Assembly: GCF_002994745.2 (NCBI RefSeq)
Contig: NW_020126846.1
Location: 62,001-126,000 of the forward strand
Direction: 5' to 3'
Source: Rosa chinensis
Lineage: Eukaryota; Streptophyta; Magnoliopsida; Rosales; Rosaceae
Length of the DNA stretch: 64,000 nt
Below, in pieces: positions 11,794 to 21,840 of this stretch. The position numbers and the translations under genes are program-made. The notes under the pieces are model-generated. The model was given only the letters and a program-made list of their open reading frames with translations, had not been told where the DNA came from and did no database searches. Numbering within the stretch: the stretch's first letter is position 1; every line of letters begins with the position of its first letter.

Positions 11794-12161
11794 CTAGAAT
11801 TCAGCCAACTCAGTACTACTGAATGGTATCTCATGTGGTTTAGACCACTTCTTCATGATGTCTTTAGCTATACGTACTGCCTAATATGCAAAAGCAATAA
11901 CATTAAGAAAGCAAGTTCTAAGTTATATAAAACTTAAAGTTTTCCAAATTCTAACTTTTTTCCAAATATACTTACAGAGTATTTCGGAAGATAAACGCAA
12001 AAATCCCTGAGGATCCAAAATTTGCTATCCCAAAGCTTATTTGCAGACTTTTGCCTGACTAACTCTGTAGCCATATCTTTTAGCAATTCATGCGTGATGG
12101 GTACATGACTTGCTCCAATATTTATGAAGGCCTTCTCTGTCAGAACTTGGATACCATGCAT
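11794..12161 (-). pseudogene. Two-exon 3' end of an unrecognised gene
   Basis: Upper exon 11976-12161 starts MHGIQVLTEKAFINIG and ends ..FCVYLPKYS at a perfect donor (ACTCT|GTAAGT). Lower exon 11794-11880 follows an acceptor (GCATATTAG) and continues in phase 0 as AVRIAKDIMKKWSKPHEIPF.. to a TAG at 11794. The splice signals and open frame across the junction argue for a real coding origin. The 5' side is cut 25 bp away by the Copia LTR at 12186, and no counterpart is seen on the other side of that element. I cannot assign a family. Confidence 0.45.
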
Positions 12162-12185
12162 AAGATTAGGGACAAAATGTACTAG

Positions 12186-12390
12186 TGTTGTAAATGATAA
12201 TGACTATTCATGCAATAGGTATTGCTTTATGTATGCGATTGACAGACTCGTAATATGCGATTGACAGACTCGTAATGTGCGATTGATTAGTATAGCTATT
12301 ATGTATTGCCCTTTGTATACATGATGTAACCCTATATAAACCTCATGGTGAGATGAATACAATTACAATTTTTTCCAATTCTCCACAACA
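12186..12390 (+). repeat. 5' LTR of Copia family A copy 2
   Basis: Begins TGTTGTAAATG and ends CTCCACAACA. It contains a TATA-like box (cctatataaacctc, about 12331-12344) and about two tandem copies of 'atgcgattgacagactcgta'. The internal region begins directly with GTTATCAGCACGA, the likely primer-binding region. It does not match the common initiator-Met half-tRNA site TGGTATCAGAGC. Confidence 0.92.
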
Positions 12391-12428
12391 CGTTATCAGC
12401 ACGATACTCTAACCCAAGCCCTAGCCAG

Positions 12429-12465
<37 letters not shown>

Positions 12466-12825
12466 CCAACACCCGAAATTTCTTTCACCAAAAACTACCG
12501 CAAGCTCCTAGCCCTTGCTAGCCATACCATGCGCTGCTCCTGCAGCCCTTGAGCACCCGTGTGCCTCCTACTACCGCTGCGGCATCGTCGCACGCCTGCT
12601 GCCCCTGCAGCACAGCAGCACGCTTGTTCCTGTGTGATGCCTGTTTGCACGCCCCGAAACGTCCTGATCGGGACTTCAGATCAAAATCCTTCCTTCATCA
12701 ACATTGTTTGTCTCTGCCTCTTCTATCTGACCTCCAAATTTCAGACCTATTGGAGTTGTTTTGAGATCTGTACACCATTCGAAGTGGGAGCTGTTTAGAA
12801 GCTAATCTGCTCCGAATTTCAACAA

Positions 12826-13174
12826 GTAAGTTTTAAAGATTAAAGTTCATGCTTTCTTGTCTTTTAAATTCCTTTATTTTCTTCAGGATTTTCAATATAC
12901 GAACATGGGTTTGATTATTTAATAAAGCGGAATTGTGGGGATTCACGCTTAACGAACTAAGAGTGTTCGTATAAACTAAGAGTGTTCATAATGCTCAGAC
13001 TAAGAGCGTCCGTAAGCATCAAATTGTGACCATATTAAAACATTATTGTTTGGTCCAATCCAAAAGTGATTCTTGGAAATTGTATTCTTGGTAGCATAGC
13101 TCGGAAATCTTATTATTTTAGTTTTCGTGGAAGTTTAGCTCCGAAACTAATATATCTTCTCTTCTTATTTTCAG
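12826..13174 (+). other. Possible 5' leader intron of Copia family A
   Basis: A donor-like AA|GTAAGT (about 12824) and an acceptor-like TTATTTTCAG (ending 13174) bracket the leader right before the gag ATG at 13176. Copy 1 conserves the donor-like site (acttacttgttg on plus). Splicing is an inference from the motifs only. Confidence 0.3.
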
Positions 13175-13175
13175 G

Positions 13176-14270
13176 ATGTCGAATGAACCTAGACTCGACT
13201 TTCCCATGCTTGACTCAATAGGCTCGGATTACCACAGTTGGGTAACCGATGTTGAGAACCACCTCACTTTAAAGGGAATATTACCCATAATCCAGGAACC
13301 TAACCCGGATCGTGTGTTCGTGCAAACACCTACAAAGCATGCTCAAGCAGTTATCTTGATGAAATGCCATATGGACAAGGCACTCAGATTGGAGTATATG
13401 TCGATCAAGGATGCAAGAGAGCTATGGGTAGCGCTAGAAGAGCGCTTTGGCAATGTCCAATATTCCTTCCTCCCTGATTTGAAGGTTCAATGGAACAATC
13501 TGCACTTTGCTGATTTCATGTCTGTTGCTGAATATAATTCAGAAGCTCTTCACCTACAGTCCATGTTGAGGTTTTGTGGACAACCTGTCACAGAGCAAGA
13601 GCTAATTGTGAAAACTCTCTCCACCTTCCCCATTTCAGCCATTGTGGTATCAAAGCAATACCGTACTGAAGTCAATGCTGGACAGATCACGAGGTTTCAT
13701 CAGCTTATCAATCTCATATCTATAGTTGAGAAACATGATAACATACTCGTGAGGAATTATAATTTAAGGCTCATTAGAACTAAGAGCGTTCATGAAGCGA
13801 ATTATAATGCACCCAAAAGAGGGTGCAAGGAGCGGAACCCTAAGAATAAGGGATATGAGGGACGTATGGATCCATATAACCGCCCTAACAAGGAAGGAAA
13901 CCACAGGTTTGGTGCGGATACACATGGTGGCAATGCCACACGTGGGAGAGGTGGTCATGGTGGTGGCGCCATGGCTAGTGGTGGAGGCGCCAACCCTCCT
14001 AGGGAACGCCCACAACGTGAACAATGTGCACCTCAATTAAAGGGAGGTAACCACAAGGACATGTGTCATCGATGTGGATCAAGTGACCATTGGTTCAAGC
14101 AATGCAAGGCAAGCGAGCAACTAGCTTCAAGATACAGGGCATACAGGGACTTGAGGGAGCAAGAAGTGTACTTTACAGAAGAAGAAGAAGATGGTGGAGA
14201 TGTTAATCTCACCATAGAGGACTTCAAAGCTGAAGATGAAGTGCATAAGGATGCTGCAGACTTTGATTAG
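13176..14270 (+). CDS. Gag polyprotein, Copia family A (open)
   Basis: A 364-residue Gag with an ATG at 13176, MSNEPRLDFPMLDS. The N-terminal two thirds have the UBN2/retrotran_gag-like helical domain (residues about 15-180, with ALRLEYMSIKDARELWVALE). A basic Gly-rich linker (about 215-275, RGRGGHGGGAM) follows. A CCHC zinc knuckle CHRCGSSDHWFKQC sits near residue 300, and the tail is acidic (EEEEDGGD). It would form the virus-like particle and package RNA. It is fully open while pol in the same copy is ruined. A 364-bp non-coding spacer separates it from the protease frame. Confidence 0.9.
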   Translation: MSNEPRLDFPMLDSIGSDYHSWVTDVENHLTLKGILPIIQEPNPDRVFVQTPTKHAQAVILMKCHMDKALRLEYMSIKDARELWVALEERFGNVQYSFLPDLKVQWNNLHFADFMSVAEYNSEALHLQSMLRFCGQPVTEQELIVKTLSTFPISAIVVSKQYRTEVNAGQITRFHQLINLISIVEKHDNILVRNYNLRLIRTKSVHEANYNAPKRGCKERNPKNKGYEGRMDPYNRPNKEGNHRFGADTHGGNATRGRGGHGGGAMASGGGANPPRERPQREQCAPQLKGGNHKDMCHRCGSSDHWFKQCKASEQLASRYRAYRDLREQEVYFTEEEEDGGDVNLTIEDFKAEDEVHKDAADFD

Positions 14271-14634
14271 AATAGTCCTTTTATTTTCCAAGAATTGTTA
14301 TAATGGCAATATGCCCTAGTCAATAAATGACAATTGTATTAAACTCTTTCTTATGTGGTGCACCCAATGAAATATGATGTCTAGGAAAGTCATTGAGATT
14401 AATGGTACTTAAGAGAGCCTCGCTCCACCAACATCTCTCTCTACTGTCCTAGTCATATTTGATTGGAGTTACCAAATGGATAAAGTGACTACAATGTGTC
14501 TTAGTTTGATTTTATTTTGGATTAGACTTTTTGGGACCTTTGATGTAATCATTGGTCATCTTTATAAATAAAGTATAGTATTATTATTTGATGTCATGGA
14601 CATGTTTTAATTCCGAACTTTATTATTTTTCAGT
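14271..14634 (+). other. gag-pol spacer with splice-acceptor-like end
   Basis: This non-coding stretch runs from the gag stop to the protease frame. It is pyrimidine-rich near its end, and ATTATTTTTCAG stands directly before TATGTTTCCTGGAGAG, where the protease frame starts. This is consistent with gag and pol being expressed from differently spliced RNAs, as described for plant Ty1/Copia elements; here it is inference. Confidence 0.4.
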
Positions 14635-17600
14635 ATGTTTCCTGGAGAGTTGGAATGCCTTGTTGATAGTGGCACCACACATACTATATTGCGACATAGG
14701 CAACTATTTCTATGGATGACGCCTAATCGATCTTCTGTGACTATGATGGTTGGACCATCACAATTGATTCATTGTCGAGGATCAGCTCAATTTATGTTGC
14801 CAAATGGCACAAGTATTAATGTCACCGAAGCTCAATATGCTCCTAGGGCTGGAAGAACCCTATTAAGTTTTAAAGATATAAAAGCCAATGGTTTTCATGT
14901 GGAAACACATTGTGAGAATGGACAAGAGTTCCTTTGCATCACCTCTAATGACTACGGACATAAACAAGTATTAGAGAAAATTATATGTCACTTTAGTGGG
15001 TTGTATGCAACCACTATTCGAATTATTGAATCCAACTATATCATGAGACATGACTTATGGGATTTTGACACATATAGGTTGTGGCATGACCGTTTACGAC
15101 ACGCAGGTCGTGATATGATGATCCGTATATTAAAGACTTAACATGGACATCCACTTTTCAAAACGAAAAAAGTCAGAACCAAAATTCGATCCAAGGCAGA
15201 GCTCGGCCCGCCTACCCCCTGCGGCCCAAAAGTGGTATTGACGCCACCAATACCTCCTTGGTTCCTTTTTCTACTTCTAAAGTCAATTGTGATTTCGTGG
15301 CTCAACCAGATACTTCCCTGGTTGCTTCTAAAGCCCATCTTTCGTTTTGCAAAGCCTGCTCTTTAGCAAAATTAGGATCGAGACCATCCTATGCAAAGGA
15401 CGCTAAGGAAAATATTTCATTCTTACAAAGAATCCAAGGTGATATTTGTGGACCTATTCAACGAACTTGCGGACCATTTAGATATTTTATGGTGTTGGTT
15501 GATGCATCGACACGATGGTCACATGTCATGCTATTTTCCACAAGAAATGTTGCCTTTGCTAAACTCCTAGCACAAATCATTAAATTAAGGGCTCACCACC
15601 CTGATCATCCCATTAAGTCAATTCGTCTTGACAATGCTGGAGAGTTTACATCAAAAACGTTTGATGACTATTGTATGTCCATTGGGATTGAGGTTTAACA
15701 CCCTATTCCTCATGTTCACACCCAAAATGGTCTCATAGAAGCTGCCATTAAAAGACTTCAAATGGTCGCTAGAGCATTGGGTATGCGCACCAATCTCCCT
15801 GTTTTTGCTTGGGGCTATGCAAGATTGCATGCAGCTGTGCTCATTCGTTTGAGGCCTACTGCCACTCAACCCTTTTCTGCATCCCAGATGGTTACTGGAT
15901 ATGAGCCTGATGTCTCACACTTACGCATATTTTGGTGTACAGTTTATGTGCCAATTGCGCCGCCATAGCGCACCAAAATGGGTCCTCAAAGACGATTAGA
16001 CATTTATGTTGGATATGACTCTCCAACCATTATCCGCTACTTAGAACCCTTGCAGGCGATCTATTTACCGCTAGATTTGCGGATTGTCACTTTGATGAGA
16101 CAGTCTTCCCGTCGTTAGGGGGAGATAGGAACAAAGTGACAAGATCACATATACCTGCTACAAACGTGCCTGCAAAGATTGATGTCCCTAAAAAACATGG
16201 ACATGGCGCCACCCTTAGGGGTATTGAGCATGGCACTGCCGCCACAAATAGTGACGGCAATGTGGCTCAGGCCGGGCTCCCAGCAAGGAAACGTGGGAGG
16301 CCCAAAGGTTATATGGATTCTCAGCCGAGAAAGAAAGCGAGTTTGGCACAGAAAGATCCATTAATCATCGACATAAATAACCCGTCTCATGAAGATATTC
16401 CAAATTATGGTTATGTCCAAAAGACATCATTGGGGGACGCTCCAATGTTAGAACCAATTCCAGGGAATAGGGAGATCTCTATGAATTACGCTAGTGTACA
16501 TGAGACGTTGAATCGAGATTCTATTATCCTTGATGATGTGTTTGCATATTCTATTGCTCAAGGAATTATAGAACACAATGATATCAAACCTCGCTCCATT
16601 GAAGAATGTCAACGAAGAGCAGACTGGCCAAAATGGAAAAATGCGATCCAGGTTGAATTGGATTCACTAACAAAGAGACAGGTATTTGGGCCTATAACGC
16701 TGACACCCCCAAGTATAATGCCTGTTGGCTATAAAATGGGTCTTTGTTAGAAAGCGTAATGAGAAAAATGAGGTTGTTAGGTACAAAGCCCGCTTTGTGG
16801 TGCAAGGTTTCTCACAACGCCCTGGAATCAACTACGAGGAGACATATTCTCCCGTAATGGACATTATAACATTCCGCTACCTTGTCAGTTTGGTAGTTTC
16901 CGAAAAACTTGACATGCAGCTTATGGATGTGGTTTCAGCACATCTCTATGGGGATCTAGATTCAGAGATATATATATATATATATATATATGAAGGTTTC
17001 AGATGGACTTCAATTACCCAAGTCAAGTGGCTCTAAACCACAGAGAGCGTTTTCAATAAGATTGAGACGCTCACTATATGGATTGAAACAATCTAGACGG
17101 ATGTGGTATAACCGTCTAAGTGACTACTTGATTGGGAAGGGATATGTCAACAATGAAATATGCCCATGCGTGTTTATAAAGAGGACAAGTTCCGGATTTG
17201 CAACTGTAGCAGTTTATGTCGATGTCATGAACCTAATTGGAACTCTAGATGAGTTAAAGGAAACTACTAAATACTTGAAATCCGAATTTGAGATGAAAGA
17301 TCTTGGGAAAACACAATTTTGACTCGGACTAGAACTCGAGCACTGTAATGATGGGATTATGATCCATCAGTCAGCATATACTCAAAAATTATTAAGGCGC
17401 TTTAATGAAGATAAAGCAAAGCCTGTGAGTACTCCCATGATCGGTCGTAGTCTTGAGCCTGAAAAAGATCCGTTTCGTACAAGGGATGAGGACAAAAACT
17501 TATTAGAGGCTGAAGTGCCCTATCTAAGTGCAATAGGCGCATTATTGTACTCAGCTCAATGCACAAGACCAGACATCTCATTCGCAGAGAACTTGTTCGC

Positions 17601-18300
17601 TCGACACAGTTCTGCGCCAACACGCCACCATTGGATTGGCATAAAGACAATCTTTCGATACTTGAGAGGTACGATTGATATGGGCTTGTTCTATCCCTAC
17701 AGAGAGAAAAGAAATAATGGAAATGTGGGATCGGACTCCACAAGGCAAAACGCCACCTTCCGTGCTCCTCCTCCCTTCCATCAAAATGACAACGATGTCC
17801 TGATGGGTTTTGCTGATGCAGGATATCTCTCTGACCCTCACAAAGGTCTCTCCCAAATGGGTTATGTCTTGACCATGGGAAGTACTGCGATATCTTGGAG
17901 GTCTACAAAGTAGACCCTTGTTGCTACTTCCTCAAATCATGTAGAGATTATCGCTCTACATGAAGCCGTGTGAGAATGCATATGGCTAAGGTCTGTAGTT
18001 AGACACATTTAAGGAACTTGTGGTTTGAAGTTTACCATAAATGAACCTACATGCATTTATGAAGATAATGCAGCTTGTATTGAGCAAATGAAGTTAGGTT
18101 TCATTAAGGGCGACAACACCAAGCATATATCGCCTAAGTTCTTTTACAATCAGCAAAAACAAACAATTCTAAATATTGAAGTGAATCAAATCCGTTCAGA
18201 GGATAATGTAGCGAACTTGTTTACCAAGTCGTTACCTAAATCCACCTTCGAGAAACATGTGAAGAGCATCAGATTAAGAAAGTTATCCGAACTCCCATAA
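14635..18300 (+). pseudogene. Copia family A pol: protease, integrase, RT, RNase H, broken
   Basis: Order of remnants: aspartic protease (14635-15141, LVDSGTTHTILRH with catalytic DSG), then GAG-pre-integrase (LWHDRLRHAGRDMM) ending in a TAA. Integrase core follows at 15258-15698 (GDICGPI, LDNAGEF; stop before 15700) and 15762-15968. The RT begins in the frame 16136-16750 (RADWPKWKNAIQVELDSL) and shifts frame at about 16730 to 16725-17036 (RYKARFVVQGFSQRPGINYEE). A (TA)n run sits at about 16969-16990. The frame at 16990-17322 has [20 protein letters not shown], but the active-site YVDD is YVDV. RNase H follows (17359-17913, 18025-18300; YEDNAACIEQMKLG). At least four frame breaks make it inactive. 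Confidence 0.9.
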
Positions 18301-18376
18301 TTGTAGAATCAGGGGGAGACCTTGACATCAGGGGGAGGTATGATGTCTACATGTTCGATCTCGAAGAGTGAATGAC

Positions 18377-18622
18377 GTGTTGTGCTCTTTTTGCCCTTCG
18401 ACCAGGGTTATTTTTGTCCCACAGGGTTTTTGTTACCTGGCAAGGTTTTTAGTGAGGCAACGATCAAAGAGTCATTACCGAGTTTGAGTGGCACAATGGG
18501 GAGTGTTGAAGGATGTCGACTACTCCACATTCACGCGCGTTGTGCTCTTTTTCTCCTTCGACCAAGGTTGTTTTTTCCTACAGGGTTTTTATTAGTTGGC
18601 AAGGGTTTTGACGAGGCAACTT
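18377..18622 (+). repeat. Direct repeat upstream of 3' LTR in Copia family A
   Basis: An 80-85-bp unit (ttgtgctctttttgcccttcgaccagg ... ggcaaggtttttagtgaggcaac) at about 18380-18461 recurs with moderate divergence at about 18540-18622. It lies between RNase H and the polypurine tract. Similar purine/pyrimidine-rich 3' repeats occur in plant Copia elements; the role is unknown. Confidence 0.7.
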
Positions 18623-18663
18623 AGAAGCGCATAGCAAAGGCAACACTATTGACATGGAATATC

Positions 18664-18673
18664 TAAGGGGGAG
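18664..18673 (+). promoter_or_regulatory. Polypurine tract of Copia family A copy 2
   Basis: AAGGGGGAG stands immediately before the 3' LTR. This is the expected primer position for plus-strand synthesis in LTR retrotransposons. Confidence 0.7.
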
Positions 18674-18878
18674 TATTGTAAATGATAATGACTATTCATG
18701 CAATAGGTATTGCTTGATGTTTGCGATTGACATACTTGTAATGTGCGATTGACAGACTCGTAATGTGTGATTGATTAGTATAGCTATTATATATTGCCTT
18801 TTGTATACATGACGTAACCCTATATAAACCTCATGGTGAGATGAATACAATTACAATTTTTTCCAATTCTCTACAACA
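18674..18878 (+). repeat. 3' LTR of Copia family A copy 2
   Basis: 205 bp, the same length as the 5' LTR, ending CTCTACAACA. The first dinucleotide is TA instead of TG. About 11 differences from the 5' LTR by eye indicate an old insertion. Confidence 0.92.
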
Positions 18879-20141
18879 GACTTGAGTTTGTATAGGTCCG
18901 ATCGAGCTAATATGGTTGCAGATCTGTTTCTTGCTCCAGGTGTGTGGGACTCTACTCTTTTATCTAATTTATTCCTTACACATATTGTTCAGAAGATACA
19001 GGCAATTCCACTTAGCCCTTAGAACCATGCAGACAGATGGATTTGGGATGCTGATAGAAAAGGTAGATTTATAGTGAAGTCTGCTTATCATATTGCTAGG
19101 TGTAGGATTCTTAAAGAGGAGCCTTCTAATCCTAACCCTAGTGCAACTCTTGGGAAACAATTATGGTATGCCCCTGTGCCAGGTAATGTGAAGGTTCGTG
19201 CTTGGAAGGCGGCCTCTAATATTCTTCCTACACGAAGCAGGCTTAGTGATAGAGGTATTGATATTGATACCCAATGTCCGTTTTGTGGTGAAGAAGTTAA
19301 GTCCCTTATTCATGCCCTACGAGATTGTCCCCATGCAGTTAGTATGCTCCAGGTAGCTCATATTCCTAATCTCTCAGGTGCCTCTTGTGTTGCGGACTAG
19401 TTGGTGTCTATTTACTCACAGTCCCTACAAATTTTGCTCCTTTATTGATGACCATCTGGGCTACTTGGCGTAACAAAAACTCCCGGATTTGGGATGAGGA
19501 GGGTAAGTTGGCTACTGATATTGTGCCAATAACGATGGGTTGGTGGGAGGATTACAAGGCTGCTCACACTCCCTCACCCTCTGTTCATAGATCAGGGTCT
19601 TTGACCCAATGGAAAAAGCCTCCTATTGGTTTATTAAATTGAATGTTGATGCGGCTTTTTGTTTGGATTCGGGTATCACAGGATTGGGAGGTGTGTTCAG
19701 GGACCATGAAGGAGTTGTTCTGGGGGGGCTTTCGACATACAGTAATTGTGTCTAGTTCTGCTCGGCATGCGGAGTTGTTGGCTTTTCTTCCAGGAGTGCA
19801 GTTGGCTATTGATCAGCATTTGACACCGGTGATAGTGGAAACAGATTGTATGGATTTGGTTCAAGCTATCTCTGACTCATCCCTTGATCAATCAGAGTTG
19901 GGGTTCTTAATTGATGACTTGCGACACATGTTGCACAATGCTTTAGATGCTAGAGTGGTTTTTGGTAGTAGGCAAGTTAATCTAGTAGCGCATACTTTAG
20001 CGCAGAAGGCCAAAGCTGGTTAATTTGGTAGTGATTTCTTTACCAACATCCCTCCAAGTGTGGAAGCTCTTATACTCTCTGATTGTAATGATGTTTCATC
20101 AATGAATTAGTCTTTCATTTCCCTCAAAAAAAAAAAAAAAA
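18879..20141 (+). pseudogene. L1-type LINE, 3' end: zinc-binding RT tail and RNase H
   Basis: The frame resumes with LINE ORF2 sequence: DRWIWDADRKGRFIVKSAYH, then LWYAPVPGNVKVRAWKAASN and the cysteine motif CPFCGEEVKSLIHALRDC (zf-RVT). A plant LINE RNase H-like domain follows (NVDAAFCLDSG, VIVETDCMDLVQAISD), ending KAG-stop at about 20023. A TGA/TAG and frame changes near 19020, 19400 and 19642 break it. A poly(A) run at 20126-20141 marks the 3' end. The RT core and endonuclease are missing. The 5' side is cut by the Copia element. Confidence 0.85.
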
Positions 20142-20348
20142 CCATCAGTTACGTTTACTTTGCTACCTAGAATATTAGAAAGAAGGATGGTTTGTAGGAT
20201 TGATAGGACTACATTAAGAAATTTCGTCCTAACATATTATTGGTGCCATGATCATTTGGTTTAATTTCCAATACTAAATATTTATATTTTTAGGCCACAA
20301 AATGAGTATATGGATTTTAATCTAGTAATTTGGGAAAGAAAAAAAAAA

Positions 20349-20856
20349 TTAGGTGTATGGAAAATTCCCGCTTGTGAAAGTCCACCCAGATAGATTTGCC
20401 ACTTCCGACAGCGCTCTTGTCCATCTCAACACCTTATGCCTGTTATTCTTGAAGTTGCCATGTTTTGCTAGTGCTGCCCCAAAACATCCTATCTGGTGTT
20501 CTACCTCGAAAGGGTCTAACTTTTAAAAAATTGGCCAAACTAGTTAGTTGCTTAGATTTCTTGCACTCAAGGATATGAACAGGTTCATCTAAACAGCTCC
20601 CTGAGTAAGCATACTTTTTAGAGAGCAGGACAATAAAACTAGTTGATTCTTCAATTGCTTTTGCGTGTCCCTCTGGATCCTGAATGCGATGATTGAAGGT
20701 GTTTATCCCCTTCCCAACCAGATTTCTGTGTAATCTGCGTGCGAATTTGCTGCCTCTATCCTCACTTCTAATACTCAAGAGCATATCGTATGTCAATGAA
20801 TGGGAGGAAGAAGGTGAAGAGGAAGAAGAGGCCTCTTGAGTAGAAACAGAATCCAT
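20349..20856 (-). pseudogene. TIR-domain fragment of a TIR-NB-LRR resistance gene
   Basis: From the ATG at 20856 it reads MDSVSTQEASSSS.., a leader typical of plant TNL genes. The TIR domain follows: YDMLLSIRSEDRGSKFARRL (family YDVFLSFRGEDT), KGINTF, KAIEESTSFIVLLSKKYAYS and LDEPVHILECKK. A frameshift near 20515 moves the rest to another frame, where EVEHQIGCFGAALAKH and RALSEVANLSGW continue the TIR end, stopping at 20349. No NB-ARC or LRR follows. Residues changed from consensus (FRGEDT to IRSEDR) and the frameshift argue for a dead fragment. Intact relatives act as NAD-cleaving immune signalling domains; that activity is not expected here. Confidence 0.8.
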
Positions 20857-21539
20857 ACTGAGTAACCTTCTTCTTTTTAGGGGCAAAGAATTGCTGATTA
20901 ACCTTCTTCCATACTAGGTAGTTTGATTATCTTTTCTCTTCTTCTTTTGGTTCCCAGGATCCATATATGGCGGACTATAAAACAGGAACAGGGGGATGAA
21001 ATGAAGATTTGTGACTTGATGGAAAGGTGATTGATCCGAGTATAAGACTCTTGTTACGTGTTCAAGTAAACAATCCAGGCTCAGATTCTGACTTCACAAA
21101 ACTAATCTCTCTCTCTCTCACTTTTTCTTCTCTCCATCTCTCAAGAGAGGTTTTTTCGATGATGCAAAGGAGCTGAGAAACAGCCCAGATAGAGAGGGTT
21201 GGTTGGTTCCCCATAAAATGCCAAATAGTGGGTGGAATAGTGTGCATTGAAAGTGAGGAACCACCTGCTTTTTTCTTACTTTTCAACGGGTGTGAATGTG
21301 TTGCGATTTAAAATAATAAAAACATCAGTCAGACTCCGAAGATTCTTCCACCCACCTGGGGTCTCTAACGGTGTGTGCAATACAAGCGCTGTTAGGATCT
21401 GTTAGGCCAAAAAAAAGGTCTAGGTCAGTAAAACTGATTTTACTACACTCACATGCCTTGCACGCGATATACAATGGATATAACCTGAAAAAAAAAAACA
21501 AAAAAAAAAAATACGAATCAGCAACCGCATAGAACCCAA
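20857..21539. other. Flank of TIR fragment, no other gene
   Basis: This may include the former promoter of the TIR gene. A TC microsatellite-like stretch (tctctctctctca, about 21107-21120) is present. No open frame can be supported. Confidence 0.35.
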
Positions 21540-21840
21540 ACGAGAGATCGAATCAGGCTGATTAACCTCAGCTTCGGTGCCTTCTGCCGATTCCCCCTAT
21601 TTCTTGAAGTCGGCTCAGTCCCTGAATCAAGACCTCCCGTTTCGGCTACTTCGTCATGAGTATGGGCTAAGGGGTAGTTGAGCAACTCAAGCGAACCGCC
21701 TTTCTAGGCTTCGCTATTGCTCATAAGACAGCCTTTCGGTCTAGTGTGATCCGATGTCAATGGTTTAGTCGTCAGCAACAATCGCAAGTTAGCGAAAATT
21801 AAATCCGAGTGAGTTTCAGTCACTGAATGTGAAGGATTCC
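21540..21840. other. Possible organelle-derived (NUMT-like) insert
   Basis: About 300 bp with base composition clearly different from the AT-rich surroundings, in a style seen in plant mitochondrial DNA (for example cccgtttcggctacttcgtc, cctttcggtctagtgtgatc). No gene is recognised. The assignment rests on composition only. Confidence 0.3.

Larger units (their letters stand above)
12186..18878 (+). mobile_element. Copia family A, copy 2: near-complete, pol degenerate
   Basis: A 6.7-kb Ty1/Copia element with 205-bp LTRs, an open gag, and protease, integrase, RT and RNase H in Copia order. The LTRs differ at about 11 positions by eye. The 5-bp flanks do not match (actag left, gactt right), so no target-site duplication supports a simple insertion. 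The left flank is a minus-strand gene fragment and the right flank is a LINE. Pol is broken by several stops and frameshifts and its YVDD motif is altered, so the copy cannot move by itself. Confidence 0.93.

Noticed and set aside
20857..20886. N-terminal extension of the TIR fragment
   Set aside because: It would start at a TTG; the ATG at 20856 begins a leader typical for TNL genes.
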